Notes under the pieces: model-generated
Databases searched by the model: none
The model's input: only the letters and a program-made list of their open reading frames with translations
Told to the model about the DNA's origin: nothing
Assembly: GCA_947497945.1 (NCBI GenBank)
Contig: CANMIP010000005.1
Coordinates: 124,001-188,000 of the forward strand
Length of the DNA stretch: 64,000 bases
From: an uncultured Tropicimonas sp.
GTDB lineage: Bacteria; Pseudomonadota; Alphaproteobacteria; Rhodobacterales; Rhodobacteraceae
Direction of reading: 5' to 3'
Program-made: the position numbers and the translations under genes
Part shown: in pieces, positions 7,926-16,425 of the stretch
Numbering within the stretch: position 1 is the first letter of the stretch
Layout: each line of letters opens with the position of its first letter

Positions 7926-8807
7926 TTACTTGCGGATTTCGACCTTGGCGAGCTTCTCGTAATGCTTCGCCACGGCGCAATGGTCGGAGGCGCCATCGCC
8001 GTCGAGCTTGAGCGCCTGCATGACTTCCATGATGCCGGCGGTCAGCGGAACGGAGACGTTCAGCTCATGCGCGGTGTCCAGCGCGTTCTGCAGGTCCTTG
8101 ATATGCAGCTCGATGCGGAAACCGGGGTTGAAATTGCCGTCCAGGATCATCGGGACCTTGGCGTTCATCACGGTCGAGCCGGCCAGCCCGCCCTTGATCG
8201 CGTCGAACACGGCTTCCGGATTCACGCCAGCCTTGGTCGAGAGCGTGAAGGCTTCCGAGACGGCGGCGATGTTGAGCGCAACGATGATCTGGTTGGCCAG
8301 TTTGGTGACGTTGCCGGCGCCGATATCGCCGACGCGGACGACCGAGCCCGCCATCACGTCGAGCACATCCTTGACCTTGTCGAAAGCGGCTTCGTCACCG
8401 CCGACCATGACCGCGAGCGTGCCGTCGATGGCCTTGGGCTCGCCGCCCGAGACCGGGGCGTCCAGCAGGATGACATCCTTGGCCTTGGCGGCTTCGCAGA
8501 TCTCCTGCGAGGCGGCAGGGGCGATGGAACTCATATCGACAAGAATGGTGCCGGGCTTGGCGCCGTCGAGCACGCCGTCCTCTCCCATGACCACTTCTTT
8601 CACATGCGGCGAGTTGGGCAGCATGGTGATGATCAGCTCGGCCTTGGAGGCAACATCCGCGCTGGACGCACCAGCTTCTGCGCCAAGCGCGACGAGGTCG
8701 TCCATGGGCGCGAACTTGTCGAAGACGACCAGCGAGTGGCCGGCGGCGATGAGGTTCTTGGCCATGGGGCGCCCCATGATGCCGAGGCCGATAAATCCGA
8801 TTTTCAT
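7926..8807 (-). CDS. glxR: 2-hydroxy-3-oxopropionate (tartronate semialdehyde) reductase
   Basis: Beta-hydroxyacid dehydrogenase, 293 residues, reducing tartronate semialdehyde to glycerate with NAD(P)H in the glyoxylate/glycerate pathway. It carries the dinucleotide fold F-I-G-L-G-I-M-G-R-P-M-A at the N-terminus, the substrate motif D-A-P-V-S-G-G near residue 120, and the catalytic Lys in G-A-G-N-V-T-K-L-A-N-Q. Start ATG 8807 has GGAG upstream. It is directly behind hydroxypyruvate isomerase, the pairing (hyi-glxR) known from glyoxylate carboligase operons, although no carboligase gene is in the window. A paralogue of the same superfamily, ltnD, lies at 16532. Related 3-hydroxyisobutyrate dehydrogenases are the main alternative. 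Confidence 0.87.
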   Translation of the reverse strand: MKIGFIGLGIMGRPMAKNLIAAGHSLVVFDKFAPMDDLVALGAEAGASSADVASKAELIITMLPNSPHVKEVVMGEDGVLDGAKPGTILVDMSSIAPAASQEICEAAKAKDVILLDAPVSGGEPKAIDGTLAVMVGGDEAAFDKVKDVLDVMAGSVVRVGDIGAGNVTKLANQIIVALNIAAVSEAFTLSTKAGVNPEAVFDAIKGGLAGSTVMNAKVPMILDGNFNPGFRIELHIKDLQNALDTAHELNVSVPLTAGIMEVMQALKLDGDGASDHCAVAKHYEKLAKVEIRK

Positions 8808-8864
8808 GTTTATCTCCAGTCTGTTGCCGGGCAGGACACCCTGTGCCCCGCCCATGGTCTCGTG

Positions 8865-9632
8865 TCAGCCGTTGAAGCGCTTCATCCAGCCGAAGCCCTC
8901 TTGGGGCACATACTCGCAGCCGACCCAGCCGTCGTAGCCAAGTTCGTCGATATAGGGCAGCAGGAAGTCATAGTTGATCTCGCCTGTGCCCGGTTCGTGG
9001 CGGCCGGGATTGTCGGCGAGCTGGATGTGGCCGATGCGGTCGAAATTGGCCTTGATCGTGGCGGCCAGTTCCCCCTCCATCCGCTGCATGTGGTAGATAT
9101 CGTATTGGAACAGCAGGTTGTCGGAGCCGACCTTGTCCAGCACCGCGAGCGTCTGGGTTGTGTTGGTGAGGAAGAAGCCGGGGATGTCGAAGGTGTTGAT
9201 CGCCTCGGCGACCAGCAGGATGCCCTCCTTCTTCAGCTCGTTGGCGGCGAAGGCCAGATTCGAGACCAGCGCTTCCTCGGCCTTCTCCGGGGCCACGCCC
9301 TCGGGCAGCTTTCCGGCAAGGCAGTTGATTTTCGGGCAGTTCAGCGCCTTCGCCATGGCGATGCCGCGTCCGACACTGTCCTGGAACTCGCCCACGCGGT
9401 TCGGGTCGCAGGCAATGCCCCGGTCGCCACCGGCCCAATCGCCGGCGGGAAGATTGTGCAGCGCCTGTTGCAGGCCGGCAGCCTGCAGCTTCTCGGCCAG
9501 TTGCTCCGGCTCGAAGCCTTCGGGGAAGAGGTTCTCGACCGCCTTGAACCCGGCATCCGCCGCGGCCTGGTACTTGTCGAGGAAGTCCAGCTCCGGGAAG
9601 AGCATGGAGATATTTGCAGCAAGTTTTACCAT
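8865..9632 (-). CDS. hyi: Hydroxypyruvate isomerase
   Basis: TIM-barrel (AP-endonuclease 2 / xylose isomerase-like) metal-dependent isomerase, 255 residues, interconverting hydroxypyruvate and tartronate semialdehyde. It matches the classical Hyi pattern closely: L-H-N-L-P-A-G-D-W near residue 58, the Glu in A-E-A-I-N-T-F-D-I-P-G-F, Q-Y-D-I-Y-H-M-Q-R-M-E-G and D-N-P-G-R-H-E-P-G-T-G-E-I-N-Y. The start ATG 9632 lies 12 bases after the transketolase stop, so they share an operon. Hydroxypyruvate is also a ketol donor for transketolase, which may explain the pairing. A second, more distant member of this family is otnI at 19436. Confidence 0.88.
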   Translation of the reverse strand: MVKLAANISMLFPELDFLDKYQAAADAGFKAVENLFPEGFEPEQLAEKLQAAGLQQALHNLPAGDWAGGDRGIACDPNRVGEFQDSVGRGIAMAKALNCPKINCLAGKLPEGVAPEKAEEALVSNLAFAANELKKEGILLVAEAINTFDIPGFFLTNTTQTLAVLDKVGSDNLLFQYDIYHMQRMEGELAATIKANFDRIGHIQLADNPGRHEPGTGEINYDFLLPYIDELGYDGWVGCEYVPQEGFGWMKRFNG

Positions 9633-9644
9633 TCTTGGAGGACC

Positions 9645-11657
9645 TTACGCTTTGGTTTCCGCCAGCCGCGCTTCGACAGCAGCGGCAACGGCCTTGGGTG
9701 TGATACCGAAATGCTCCATCAATTCGTCCGGCATACCGGCGGCGCCGAAGCCGTCGAGGCCGATGGCGAGCCCGTCGGGGCCGATGTACTTGTGCCAGCC
9801 GAACTTGGTCGCGGCTTCGACGGAGACCCGCAACGCCGTGCCAAGGATCTCGGCTTTGTAGGCCTCCTCCTGTGCGTCGAAGAGCTCTAGGCAGGGCATG
9901 GAGACCACGCGGGTGGGCACGCCCTTGGCTTCGAGCAACTCCCGCGCGCCGAGGGCGACGGAGACTTCCGAGCCGGTGGACAGCAGCGTGACCTGCGCTT
10001 GCGCCGAGGCTTCGGCGAAGACATAGGCGCCGCGGCGGCAGAGGTTTTCCTCCGAGTAGCCGGAGCGGACAGCCGGGACCTTTTCGCGGGTCAGCATCAA
10101 GGCAACCGGCATGTCCTTCGCCTCCAGTGCCAGCTCCCAGCACTCGGCCACTTCGGCGGCGTCGGCGGGGCGAAGCGAGAGCATGTTCGGCGTCGCCCGG
10201 AAAGTCACGAAATGCTCGACCGGCTGGTGGGTCGGGCCGTCCGGGCCTTGGGTGATCGTGTCATGCGTCATGATATAGAGCACCTTCTGCTCCATAAGCG
10301 CCGAGAGACGGATCGCGGGGCGGCAGTAGTCCGAGAAGCACATGAAAGTGGCGCAGAAGGGCAGGAAGCCCTTGTGCAGCGCGATCCCGTTGGTGATCGC
10401 GGCCATGGAATGCTCGCGGATGCCGAAATGGATGTAGCGGCCGGCGAAATTGTCCTTCGAGATCGGGTCGACCGTGTCCGGGCGGCTCAGGTTCGAGGGT
10501 GTCAGGTCTGCCGAGCCACCGATCATCGCCGGGATGGCCGGGATCAGCTTGCTCATCACCTTCTGCGAGGATTGCCGGGTCGGCTCGTCCTGCGGGGTCT
10601 TGGCAACGTCTTTCTTGATCGCGTCGATGATGTCATGCCAGCCCTCGGGCAGCTCGCCGGCAATGGCAGCCATCATCTCGTCGCCCTTGTCGGAAGCGTC
10701 TAGGCGCTCTTTCCAAGCGGCGTAATCGGAGCTGCTGCGCGCGCCGGCGAGACGCCAGTCGGTCAGGATATCGTCCGGGATTTCGAAGGGCGCGTAATCC
10801 CACTCATAGGAGGCACGCGCTGCGGCAGCTTCGTCATCGGTGGGCGGCTGGCCATGGGCGGCCGCTGTTCCTTCCTTGACCGGCATTCCGAGGCCGATCT
10901 TGGTCTTGCAGGCGATGATCGAGGGCGTGCCGGTTGTCTTCGCCTTGGCGATGGCGGCGGCGACGGCTTCCGGGTCATGGCCGTCGACGGCCTGCCAGTC
11001 CCAACCGGCGGCCTCAAACCGGGCCTGCTGGTTCTCGGAGGTGGCGAGGCTGGTCGGGCCGTCGATGGAGATGCCGTTGTCATCGAAGAGGACGATCAGC
11101 TTGTTAAGCCCCCAATGGCCAGCGAGCGCTGTGGCTTCGTAGGAGATGCCTTCCATCAGGCAGCCATCGCCGACCAGCGCATAGGTGTAGTGATCGACAA
11201 GATCGGCGCCGTAGCGCTCCTGCTGCATGCGCTCGGCCAGCGCCATGCCGACCGCCATGCCGATGCCTTGCCCAAGCGGGCCGGTGGTGGCTTCGACGCC
11301 GATATCGAGCGCAACTTCCGGGTGCCCCATGGCGCGGGAGCCGAGGCGGCGGAAGGTCTTGATGTCATCGAGGGTCATCGCCTCGTAGCCCGTCAGGTAC
11401 CCCAGCGAATACATCAGCATGGAACCGTGGCCTGCGGAGAGCACGAAGCGGTCGCGGTCAGCCCAGTCGGGGGTCTTCGGGTCGTATTTCAGGAACTGCG
11501 TGAACAGGACCGTGGCCATGTCGGCCGCGCCCAGAGGCAGGCCCGGATGCCCGGTCTGAATCTTGTTGATCGCATCGACCGATAACGCACGAATCGCATT
11601 CGCCATGCGCTTGAAGCGCGGTCCGGTGAAGGATTGGGGGGAAGATGAAACGTTCAT
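9645..11657 (-). CDS. tkt: Transketolase
   Basis: Full-length thiamine-diphosphate transketolase, 670 residues, moving two-carbon ketol groups between sugar phosphates. Seen in order are the substrate-facing H-P-G-L-P-L-G-A-A-D, the G-P-L-G-Q-G loop, the diphosphate motif G-D-G-C-L-M-E-G, the pyrimidine-domain G-I-R-E-H-S-M-A-A and the G-P-D-G-P-T-H-Q-P loop. I chose ATG 11657, which has GCGAGG five bases upstream; the ATG at 11675 lacks a ribosome site. The chosen ATG overlaps the stop of a 62-codon upstream ORF (TGATG). It heads an operon with hyi, glxR and the AroE-like gene. Being placed in a catabolic operon with its own regulator, it is probably a specialised paralogue rather than the housekeeping enzyme, but the window cannot prove that. 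Confidence 0.92.
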   Translation of the reverse strand: MNVSSSPQSFTGPRFKRMANAIRALSVDAINKIQTGHPGLPLGAADMATVLFTQFLKYDPKTPDWADRDRFVLSAGHGSMLMYSLGYLTGYEAMTLDDIKTFRRLGSRAMGHPEVALDIGVEATTGPLGQGIGMAVGMALAERMQQERYGADLVDHYTYALVGDGCLMEGISYEATALAGHWGLNKLIVLFDDNGISIDGPTSLATSENQQARFEAAGWDWQAVDGHDPEAVAAAIAKAKTTGTPSIIACKTKIGLGMPVKEGTAAAHGQPPTDDEAAAARASYEWDYAPFEIPDDILTDWRLAGARSSSDYAAWKERLDASDKGDEMMAAIAGELPEGWHDIIDAIKKDVAKTPQDEPTRQSSQKVMSKLIPAIPAMIGGSADLTPSNLSRPDTVDPISKDNFAGRYIHFGIREHSMAAITNGIALHKGFLPFCATFMCFSDYCRPAIRLSALMEQKVLYIMTHDTITQGPDGPTHQPVEHFVTFRATPNMLSLRPADAAEVAECWELALEAKDMPVALMLTREKVPAVRSGYSEENLCRRGAYVFAEASAQAQVTLLSTGSEVSVALGARELLEAKGVPTRVVSMPCLELFDAQEEAYKAEILGTALRVSVEAATKFGWHKYIGPDGLAIGLDGFGAAGMPDELMEHFGITPKAVAAAVEARLAETKA

Positions 11658-11845
11658 CACAGCCTCGCTTTCCATGTCTTGGAGACAGGTATGAGGGGAG
11701 AGGGGTCGCGGCCGGTCTCCCGGATCTCTGGTGTTTCGGGCCCGTTGCCACGGGGCGGTCGGGGCGCGTGTCGGAGGCAGGGTCCGACGCCCGTCAGGCG
11801 CGCCGCGCGGGTCGCGGCAGCCGCTGAAACAGGGCGTCTCGTCAT
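11657..11845 (-). CDS. Possible 62-residue leader peptide coupled to transketolase
   Basis: Small ORF opening at ATG 11845 with an excellent ribosome site (GGAGG six bases away) and ending in a TGA that overlaps the tkt ATG as TGATG. The peptide is rich in Arg, Pro and Ala and has no recognisable domain or signal. The good ribosome site and exact stop-start overlap argue that ribosomes translate it and reinitiate at tkt, either as a real small protein or as a regulatory leader. Against it are the lack of any family and the ease with which GC-rich DNA stays open. Confidence 0.4.
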   Translation of the reverse strand: MTRRPVSAAAATRAARLTGVGPCLRHAPRPPRGNGPETPEIRETGRDPSPLIPVSKTWKARL

Positions 11846-11884
11846 GACCTTCCTCCCAGGGGACCGGTAGCTCCGGTCCAGTCC

Positions 11885-11908
11885 GACAGCCCTCCGGGGA
11901 GGGCTGTC
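11885..11908. repeat. Perfect inverted repeat in the tkt/GntR divergent spacer
   Basis: GACAGCCCTCC and GGAGGGCTGTC (11-base arms, 2-base loop) lie about 40 bases upstream of the leader-peptide start on the minus strand. There is no T-run on either side. It could be a hairpin in the 5' leader of the tkt transcript or an operator. Confidence 0.5.
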
Positions 11909-11932
11909 ATGCCGCCGCAAGCCTCCATTGCA

Positions 11933-11945
11933 ATGCGGTCCGCAT
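11933..11945. promoter_or_regulatory. Candidate operator ATGCGG-T-CCGCAT between tkt and GntR
   Basis: Perfect 6-1-6 palindrome within TTGCAATGCGG...; a related element, TTGCAAGCGCAATGCG, follows about 40 bases downstream. Both sit between the divergent tkt operon and the GntR gene and are candidate autoregulatory sites. Confidence 0.4.
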
Positions 11946-12174
11946 GTAAGGTACGGTGAAGACATTCGATTGCAAGCGCAATGCGACAAAGAGCGGCGTC
12001 CGTGCCGAATCCGGTCTGGTTCCGGAGCCCGCCCGGGAGGTTCGCGTTGCGGCGCGCACGGTCGAGACGGAAGAAGGATTGAAGGAGCGTTCGCGCAACT
12101 CTATGCAGGCGGCCAAGGAAGCGTCGCGACGGGTTTGCACGGCATGCGCTGCTTCAAACAAGCTGGAGACCACG

Positions 12175-12846
12175 TTGCTCAACCTGTCCCTGACCCGCCC
12201 GAACACCCTTGTTCACACCGTGACGGAGCGTTTGCGGGAAGCGATCGTGACGGCCGAGGTCAAGCTCGGGGAACCTGTCTCGGAGGAGAAGCTTGCCGCG
12301 GCCTTCGGGGTGAGCCGTACGCCGGTGCGCGAGGCGCTGAACCTGCTGCAATTGCAGGGACTGGTCGAAATCGCGCCACAGCGGGGCAGCTTCGTGTTTC
12401 GCCCGACTCAGGAAGACATCGCGGATCTGTGCGAATATCGCATCTCGATGGAGATGACGGTGATTCCGCTCTGTGCAAAGAACGATCACCCGGCGACGCT
12501 TGCCGCGCTGAAGGCCTGCCTGAAGAAGATGGAAACCGCGCTGGCGGAGGATGATGGCCTGGCCTATGCGACGCTGGATGACGAGTTGCACCAGCTCTTC
12601 TTCCGACATTGCGGCAACAAGTATTTCCAGGACGCCTATGCCCTGATCGCGGGCCGGATCTCGGCGCTTCGCAACAACCTGACCAAGGATTACCGCGCCG
12701 ATCACACCGTCTCGATGGAAGAGCACCGGCAGATTGTGCAGCTCTTCGCCGCCCGGGAGTTTGACGGCATCGGTACGGTCCTTCATGGCCATATCGGCCG
12801 GACCGAAGAAAACTTTATGCGCGCTCTGGAGAATGGCGTCTTCTGA
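12175..12846 (+). CDS. GntR-family regulator with FCD ligand domain
   Basis: Transcription factor with an N-terminal winged helix-turn-helix (E-R-L-R-E-A-I-V, then F-G-V-S-R-T-P-V-R-E-A-L-N) and a C-terminal all-helical FCD domain that binds small carboxylates through a metal site (E-x-R plus His residues, including D-E-L-H-Q-L-F). Starting at TTG 12175, behind GGAG, gives 223 residues, the normal family length; an in-frame ATG at 12103 would add an unrelated Cys/Ser-rich 24 residues, and the frame is open to 11956. It is divergent from the tkt operon and points toward the aldehyde dehydrogenase gene, so it probably controls both, with a sugar-acid intermediate as ligand. Confidence 0.85.
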   Translation: MLNLSLTRPNTLVHTVTERLREAIVTAEVKLGEPVSEEKLAAAFGVSRTPVREALNLLQLQGLVEIAPQRGSFVFRPTQEDIADLCEYRISMEMTVIPLCAKNDHPATLAALKACLKKMETALAEDDGLAYATLDDELHQLFFRHCGNKYFQDAYALIAGRISALRNNLTKDYRADHTVSMEEHRQIVQLFAAREFDGIGTVLHGHIGRTEENFMRALENGVF

Positions 12847-12913
12847 GCTGCTCAGCTGCTCACCGGGCGTCGTTGACAAGAAAGACCCGAAGGAATACCC
12901 GACTCTCAGGGCC

Positions 12914-12922
12914 TGGTATACA
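12914..12922. promoter_or_regulatory. GTATAC-core site upstream of ketoglutarate semialdehyde dehydrogenase
   Basis: TGGTATACA lies in the 196-base spacer before the aldehyde dehydrogenase gene. It shares the GTATAC core with the perfect palindrome at 4451-4462 and is a candidate site for a GntR/FCD regulator. Confidence 0.3.
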
Positions 12923-13042
12923 GGATTCCGGATCGTGCGGCGCTGGCAAGAGGAGGCGACCCGATCTCGGTCAAGTTTCCGACAGGCTGGATTTTTCAGG
13001 CGGTTCCGGAGGGGAACCGCTTCAGCTCCCAAGGGGTCTCAC

Positions 13043-14548
13043 ATGCTCATAGGCAAGCACCTGATTGCAGGCGACTGGGTCGCCGGCGCCACGTCATTCG
13101 AAAACATGCCCACCGAGGGGGCGCCGGACAGTTTTGCCAAGGGGGAGCCCGCGCATGTGGCCGCAGCCGCCGAGGCGGCGGAAGAAGCCTTCTGGTCCTA
13201 TGGCTTCTCCACCCGCGCCACCCGCGCCGCCTTTCTGCGCAGGATCGCCGAGGAGATCGACGCCCGTGGCGCGGAGATCACCGCGATGGGCATGAAGGAA
13301 ACCGGCCTGCCCGAGGCGCGGCTCAATGGCGAGCGCGGCCGCACGGTCGGCCAGCTGCGCCTCTTCGCCGAGCATATCGAGGCGGGCGACTATCTTGACC
13401 GCCGCCATGACGAGGCCCTGCCCGACCGCACCCCGCTGCCGCGCCCGGACCTGAAGATGGTCCAGCGCCCGATCGGCCCGGTCGCCGTCTTCGGCGCCTC
13501 CAACTTCCCGCTGGCTTTCTCGACCGCGGGCGGCGACACGGCGGCTGCGCTGGCGGCGGGCTGCCCGGTCGTGGTCAAGGGCCACTCGGCCCATCCCGGC
13601 ACCTCCGATCTCGTCGCCCAGGCGGTGGATGCGGCGGTGAAAGCCTGCGACCTGCATCCCGGCGTGTTCAGCCAGATCCAGGGCGGCAACCGCGCCGTCG
13701 GCACCGCGCTGGTCCAGCATCCCTTCATCAAGGCGGTCGGCTTCACCGGCTCGCTCGCCGGCGGGCGGGCGATGTTCGACCTCTGCGCCGCGCGGCCCGA
13801 GCCGATCCCCTTCTTCGGCGAGCTCGGCTCGGTGAACCCGATGTTCATCCTCGACAGCGCACTGGCCGCCCGCGGCGCCGAGATCGCCGCCGGCTGGGCG
13901 GGCTCGCTCACCATGGGCGCGGGCCAGTTCTGCACCAATCCCGGGGTCGCCGTGCTGGTTGCCGGCCCCGAAGCCGAGGCCTTCGAGGCAGCCGCCAGGG
14001 AGGCGCTCGCCGCCATCGGTGGCCAGACCATGCTGACCGACGGCATCGCCAGCGCCTATCACGAGGGCGCGGACCGGGTCGGCGGGGCCAAAAGCGTGCG
14101 CTCGGTGCTCTCCACCGACTGCAGCGGCCGGTCGGCCACGCCCTTCCTCTTCGCGACCTACGCACAGGATTTCCTGGCCAATCACGACCTCGCCGAGGAG
14201 GTCTTCGGCCCGCTCGGCCTGATCGTGATCGCGAGGGACGAGGCGGAACGGCTCGAGGTTGCCCGCTCCCTCGTCGGACAGCTCACCTGCACGATCCACA
14301 TGGACGACGCCGACACCGCCTCCGCCCGGGCGCTGATGCCGATCCTCGAGCGCAAGGCGGGCCGGCTGCTGATCAACGGTTTCCCGACCGGCGTCGAGGT
14401 CTCCGACACGATGGTGCATGGCGGCCCCTACCCGGCCTCGACCAATTTCGGCGCGACCTCGGTGGGCACGCTCTCCATCCGCCGCTTCCTGCGCCCGGTC
14501 TGCTACCAGAACTTCCCCGAAGGGCTCTTGCCCGCCGATCTGGGGTGA
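13043..14548 (+). CDS. Alpha-ketoglutaric semialdehyde dehydrogenase (2,5-dioxovalerate dehydrogenase)
   Basis: NAD(P)-dependent aldehyde dehydrogenase of 501 residues, of the type that oxidises 2,5-dioxopentanoate to 2-oxoglutarate at the end of pentonate or hexarate degradation. The F-G-A-S-N-F-P-L-A-F-S-T-A-G-G-D-T segment, Glu260 in G-E-L-G-S-V-N-P and Cys297 in G-Q-F-C-T-N-P-G are characteristic of this subfamily, which differs from ordinary aldehyde dehydrogenases in these loops. The ATG at 13043 begins the conserved G-K-H-L-I-A-G-D-W-V; no strong ribosome site is visible. Its GC content, especially in third positions, looks higher than its neighbours'. It would pair with the IlvD/Edd dehydratase at 21326 in a Weimberg-type route, but the intervening 2-keto-3-deoxy acid dehydratase is not in the window. 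Confidence 0.88.
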   Translation: MLIGKHLIAGDWVAGATSFENMPTEGAPDSFAKGEPAHVAAAAEAAEEAFWSYGFSTRATRAAFLRRIAEEIDARGAEITAMGMKETGLPEARLNGERGRTVGQLRLFAEHIEAGDYLDRRHDEALPDRTPLPRPDLKMVQRPIGPVAVFGASNFPLAFSTAGGDTAAALAAGCPVVVKGHSAHPGTSDLVAQAVDAAVKACDLHPGVFSQIQGGNRAVGTALVQHPFIKAVGFTGSLAGGRAMFDLCAARPEPIPFFGELGSVNPMFILDSALAARGAEIAAGWAGSLTMGAGQFCTNPGVAVLVAGPEAEAFEAAAREALAAIGGQTMLTDGIASAYHEGADRVGGAKSVRSVLSTDCSGRSATPFLFATYAQDFLANHDLAEEVFGPLGLIVIARDEAERLEVARSLVGQLTCTIHMDDADTASARALMPILERKAGRLLINGFPTGVEVSDTMVHGGPYPASTNFGATSVGTLSIRRFLRPVCYQNFPEGLLPADLG

Positions 14549-14556
14549 TCCAGACG

Positions 14557-14586
14557 CGCCGCGCTCTTCCTCGGGCGCGGCGTTTT
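14557..14586 (+). terminator. Terminator of the aldehyde dehydrogenase gene
   Basis: CGCCGCGC at 14557-14564 pairs with GCGCGGCG at 14575-14582 and is followed by TTTT, nine bases after the stop codon. Confidence 0.75.
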
Positions 14587-14729
14587 CCTCCGATGGAAGC
14601 CGCCTTTGAAGCCGTTTGCGGACCACCACGCACGCGATCGACGGATGCGGTTGGAAGCGACCGATCCTTGCGAAATCCCCGGCCATCCGAAGAAGACAGC
14701 CAATTCTACGGTCGGGCAAAGCTCTCAGG

Positions 14730-15233
14730 CTACTTCACGATAAAACCAGACTTCATTCCGATTGGCATCTCGGATCTATCGAAGGTCGCCGACACGGTAA
14801 TGGGCCATTCACGATCCCTCATCCCAAGTCGCTGAAAGACGGAGGCGTAGAGTAGCCGTCCATGCTCCATCTGTGAGTAGCCGGCATAGAGTGCCAGGGT
14901 TGATCGCCTGTCGCGCTCATAGGTTCCGGAGATCCTGATTTTCTGACCTTCAAGCCAAGCGCCAAAAGTCTCAATGCCCTGATAAGCTGCCGCGATGCGA
15001 AGCAAGCAGACATCCGTCTGCCACGTGATGCGATACTGGTCCCAGGCGATACGTGCCAGATCGAGCTGCGGTTTGCTCCTCCTATCGACACTCAGGCAAT
15101 CCGTCACCGAAGGGACCTTTCGAACCGCCCTCCTGTCGTCGCTCAGACCTGCTGTTCTCTCGGAGAACGGCTTTCTCACGGCAGGGAACGGGTACTGATT
15201 TTCATTTGGCAGCCCAAGAACGAGACAATCCAT
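14730..15233 (-). CDS. Hypothetical protein in a low-GC stretch
   Basis: Open frame of 167 codons from ATG 15233 (GGAA upstream; the frame is open to 15275). I do not recognise it. The predicted protein has a basic N-terminal half and a compact C-terminal half rich in aromatic residues (W-D-Q-Y-R-I-T-W, Y-A-G-Y-S-Q-M), without signal peptide or membrane segment. Base composition is clearly lower in GC than the flanking catabolic genes. The gene is the only coding candidate in the 829-base gap between the aldehyde dehydrogenase and lacI; the rest of that gap (14587-14729 and 15234-15377) shows nothing I can support. It may be an acquired gene or a decaying remnant. Confidence 0.4.
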   Translation of the reverse strand: MDCLVLGLPNENQYPFPAVRKPFSERTAGLSDDRRAVRKVPSVTDCLSVDRRSKPQLDLARIAWDQYRITWQTDVCLLRIAAAYQGIETFGAWLEGQKIRISGTYERDRRSTLALYAGYSQMEHGRLLYASVFQRLGMRDREWPITVSATFDRSEMPIGMKSGFIVK

Positions 15234-15377
15234 ATTCGCAGCTTCCGAGGCTCGCCCGGCAAGGCCCTGCCCCATGCGGTTCTCGTTTCAAATGTCGGGA
15301 TACGCATCTACATGATAAGGAGGCGATTGAAGGAAGTCCGGTTAGGTTTCCTGGCGTCCCATCTTTCGTTCTCTACT

Positions 15378-16367
15378 TCACGTGGTTTCGCCGGCAATGA
15401 GTTGTGACCGCATCTCCGGCGCGGAAATCCCCTCATCCTCTGGCGCAGCAACGAATTCCGCGGCAGCGGCGCCCATCTCGTAGCGCGGCGTCTGTGTCGT
15501 GGTGATCCGCTGCGGCAACACTTCGAGGAAGGGCAGGGCGTTGAAGCCGGCCAACGCGACCTCCCCGGGGACCGAGATGCCAGTCTTCAGGCAGTACATC
15601 AGCCCGCCGGCGGCGAGATCGTCGTTCGAGGTGTAGATCGCATCGGGCCGCTCCGCCCCGGCCAGCATCTCTGCAGTGAGCTGGCTGCCGAGGACCATCG
15701 AGGAATCCGCCTCCGAGATCCGGCTGTCGACGATCTGCGCGCCTGCCTCCCGCACCACCTCCGAAAACGCCTCGAACCGCTTGCGGGCCCGCAAGTCCCG
15801 CCCGCCCTGACCGGCGAGATAGCCGAAGCGGCGATAGCCACGCCCGATCATGTGCCGGGCCATCTCCGCCCCCGCCTCGCGGTGGGAAACACCAAAACAG
15901 GCCGAAATCGGTGTCCCGTCCGTGTCCATCACCTCGGCCACGCGCACCCCGGTCTGCGTGGCGATTTTCCGCACCGCATCCGAATGTTCCAGCCCGGTCA
16001 GGATCAGCCCGAGCGGGCGCCAGGAGAGCAGGTCATAGACGATCTCCTCCTCGGTCTCGAGGGAATAGGCGCTGACGCCGAAAACCGGCCGCAACCCCTT
16101 CTCGCCAAGCCTGTCGTTGACTCCCGAAAGCACCTCGGTGAACACTCGGTTCTGCAGGTCCGGCACGATGACCCCGACCAGCGGGTTTCCATAGCCGGCC
16201 ATGCCGCCCTTGAAGCGGTTATGCACATAGCCGATCTGCCGCGCCGCCTGCTGGACGCGTTTGCGCACATCCTCCGAGATATAGCCTGTGCCGCGCATCA
16301 CCCGCGACACGGTCATCTGGCTGACGCCGGCCAGGGTCGCAACATCCTTCATTGTAGGCAGGGGCAT
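15378..16367 (-). CDS. LacI-family transcriptional regulator
   Basis: Repressor of the GalR/LacI family, 329 residues from ATG 16367. The N-terminal helix-turn-helix and hinge read M-K-D-V-A-T-L-A-G-V-S-Q-M-T-V-S-R-V-M-R and continue with the usual Q-I-G-Y-V-H-N spacing; a periplasmic-binding-protein-like sensor domain fills residues 60-329. It matches the GntR-regulator (gluconate) branch in its opening P-T-M-K-D-V-A and G-Y-V-H-N-R-F-K-G-G. It is divergent from ltnD with two matching operators in the spacer, so it almost certainly represses the ltnD-otnK-otnC-otnI operon, and possibly itself, until a sugar-acid inducer binds. Confidence 0.9.
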   Translation of the reverse strand: MPLPTMKDVATLAGVSQMTVSRVMRGTGYISEDVRKRVQQAARQIGYVHNRFKGGMAGYGNPLVGVIVPDLQNRVFTEVLSGVNDRLGEKGLRPVFGVSAYSLETEEEIVYDLLSWRPLGLILTGLEHSDAVRKIATQTGVRVAEVMDTDGTPISACFGVSHREAGAEMARHMIGRGYRRFGYLAGQGGRDLRARKRFEAFSEVVREAGAQIVDSRISEADSSMVLGSQLTAEMLAGAERPDAIYTSNDDLAAGGLMYCLKTGISVPGEVALAGFNALPFLEVLPQRITTTQTPRYEMGAAAAEFVAAPEDEGISAPEMRSQLIAGETT

Positions 16368-16425
16368 CGCTCGTGTCGCTCCTCGATCTGGCGCCCGAAA
16401 CACCGAGCCGGTCCGGAGTTCCTTC

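Noticed and set aside
7818-9890. 690-codon + strand frame across glxR and hyi
   Set aside because: Antisense of three well-supported enzymes with intact motifs; the translation is His/Arg/Gly-rich noise.
11956-12174. N-terminal extension of the GntR regulator from 11956
   Set aside because: The added residues lack any GntR similarity and exceed the family length; TTG 12175 with GGAG gives the normal protein.
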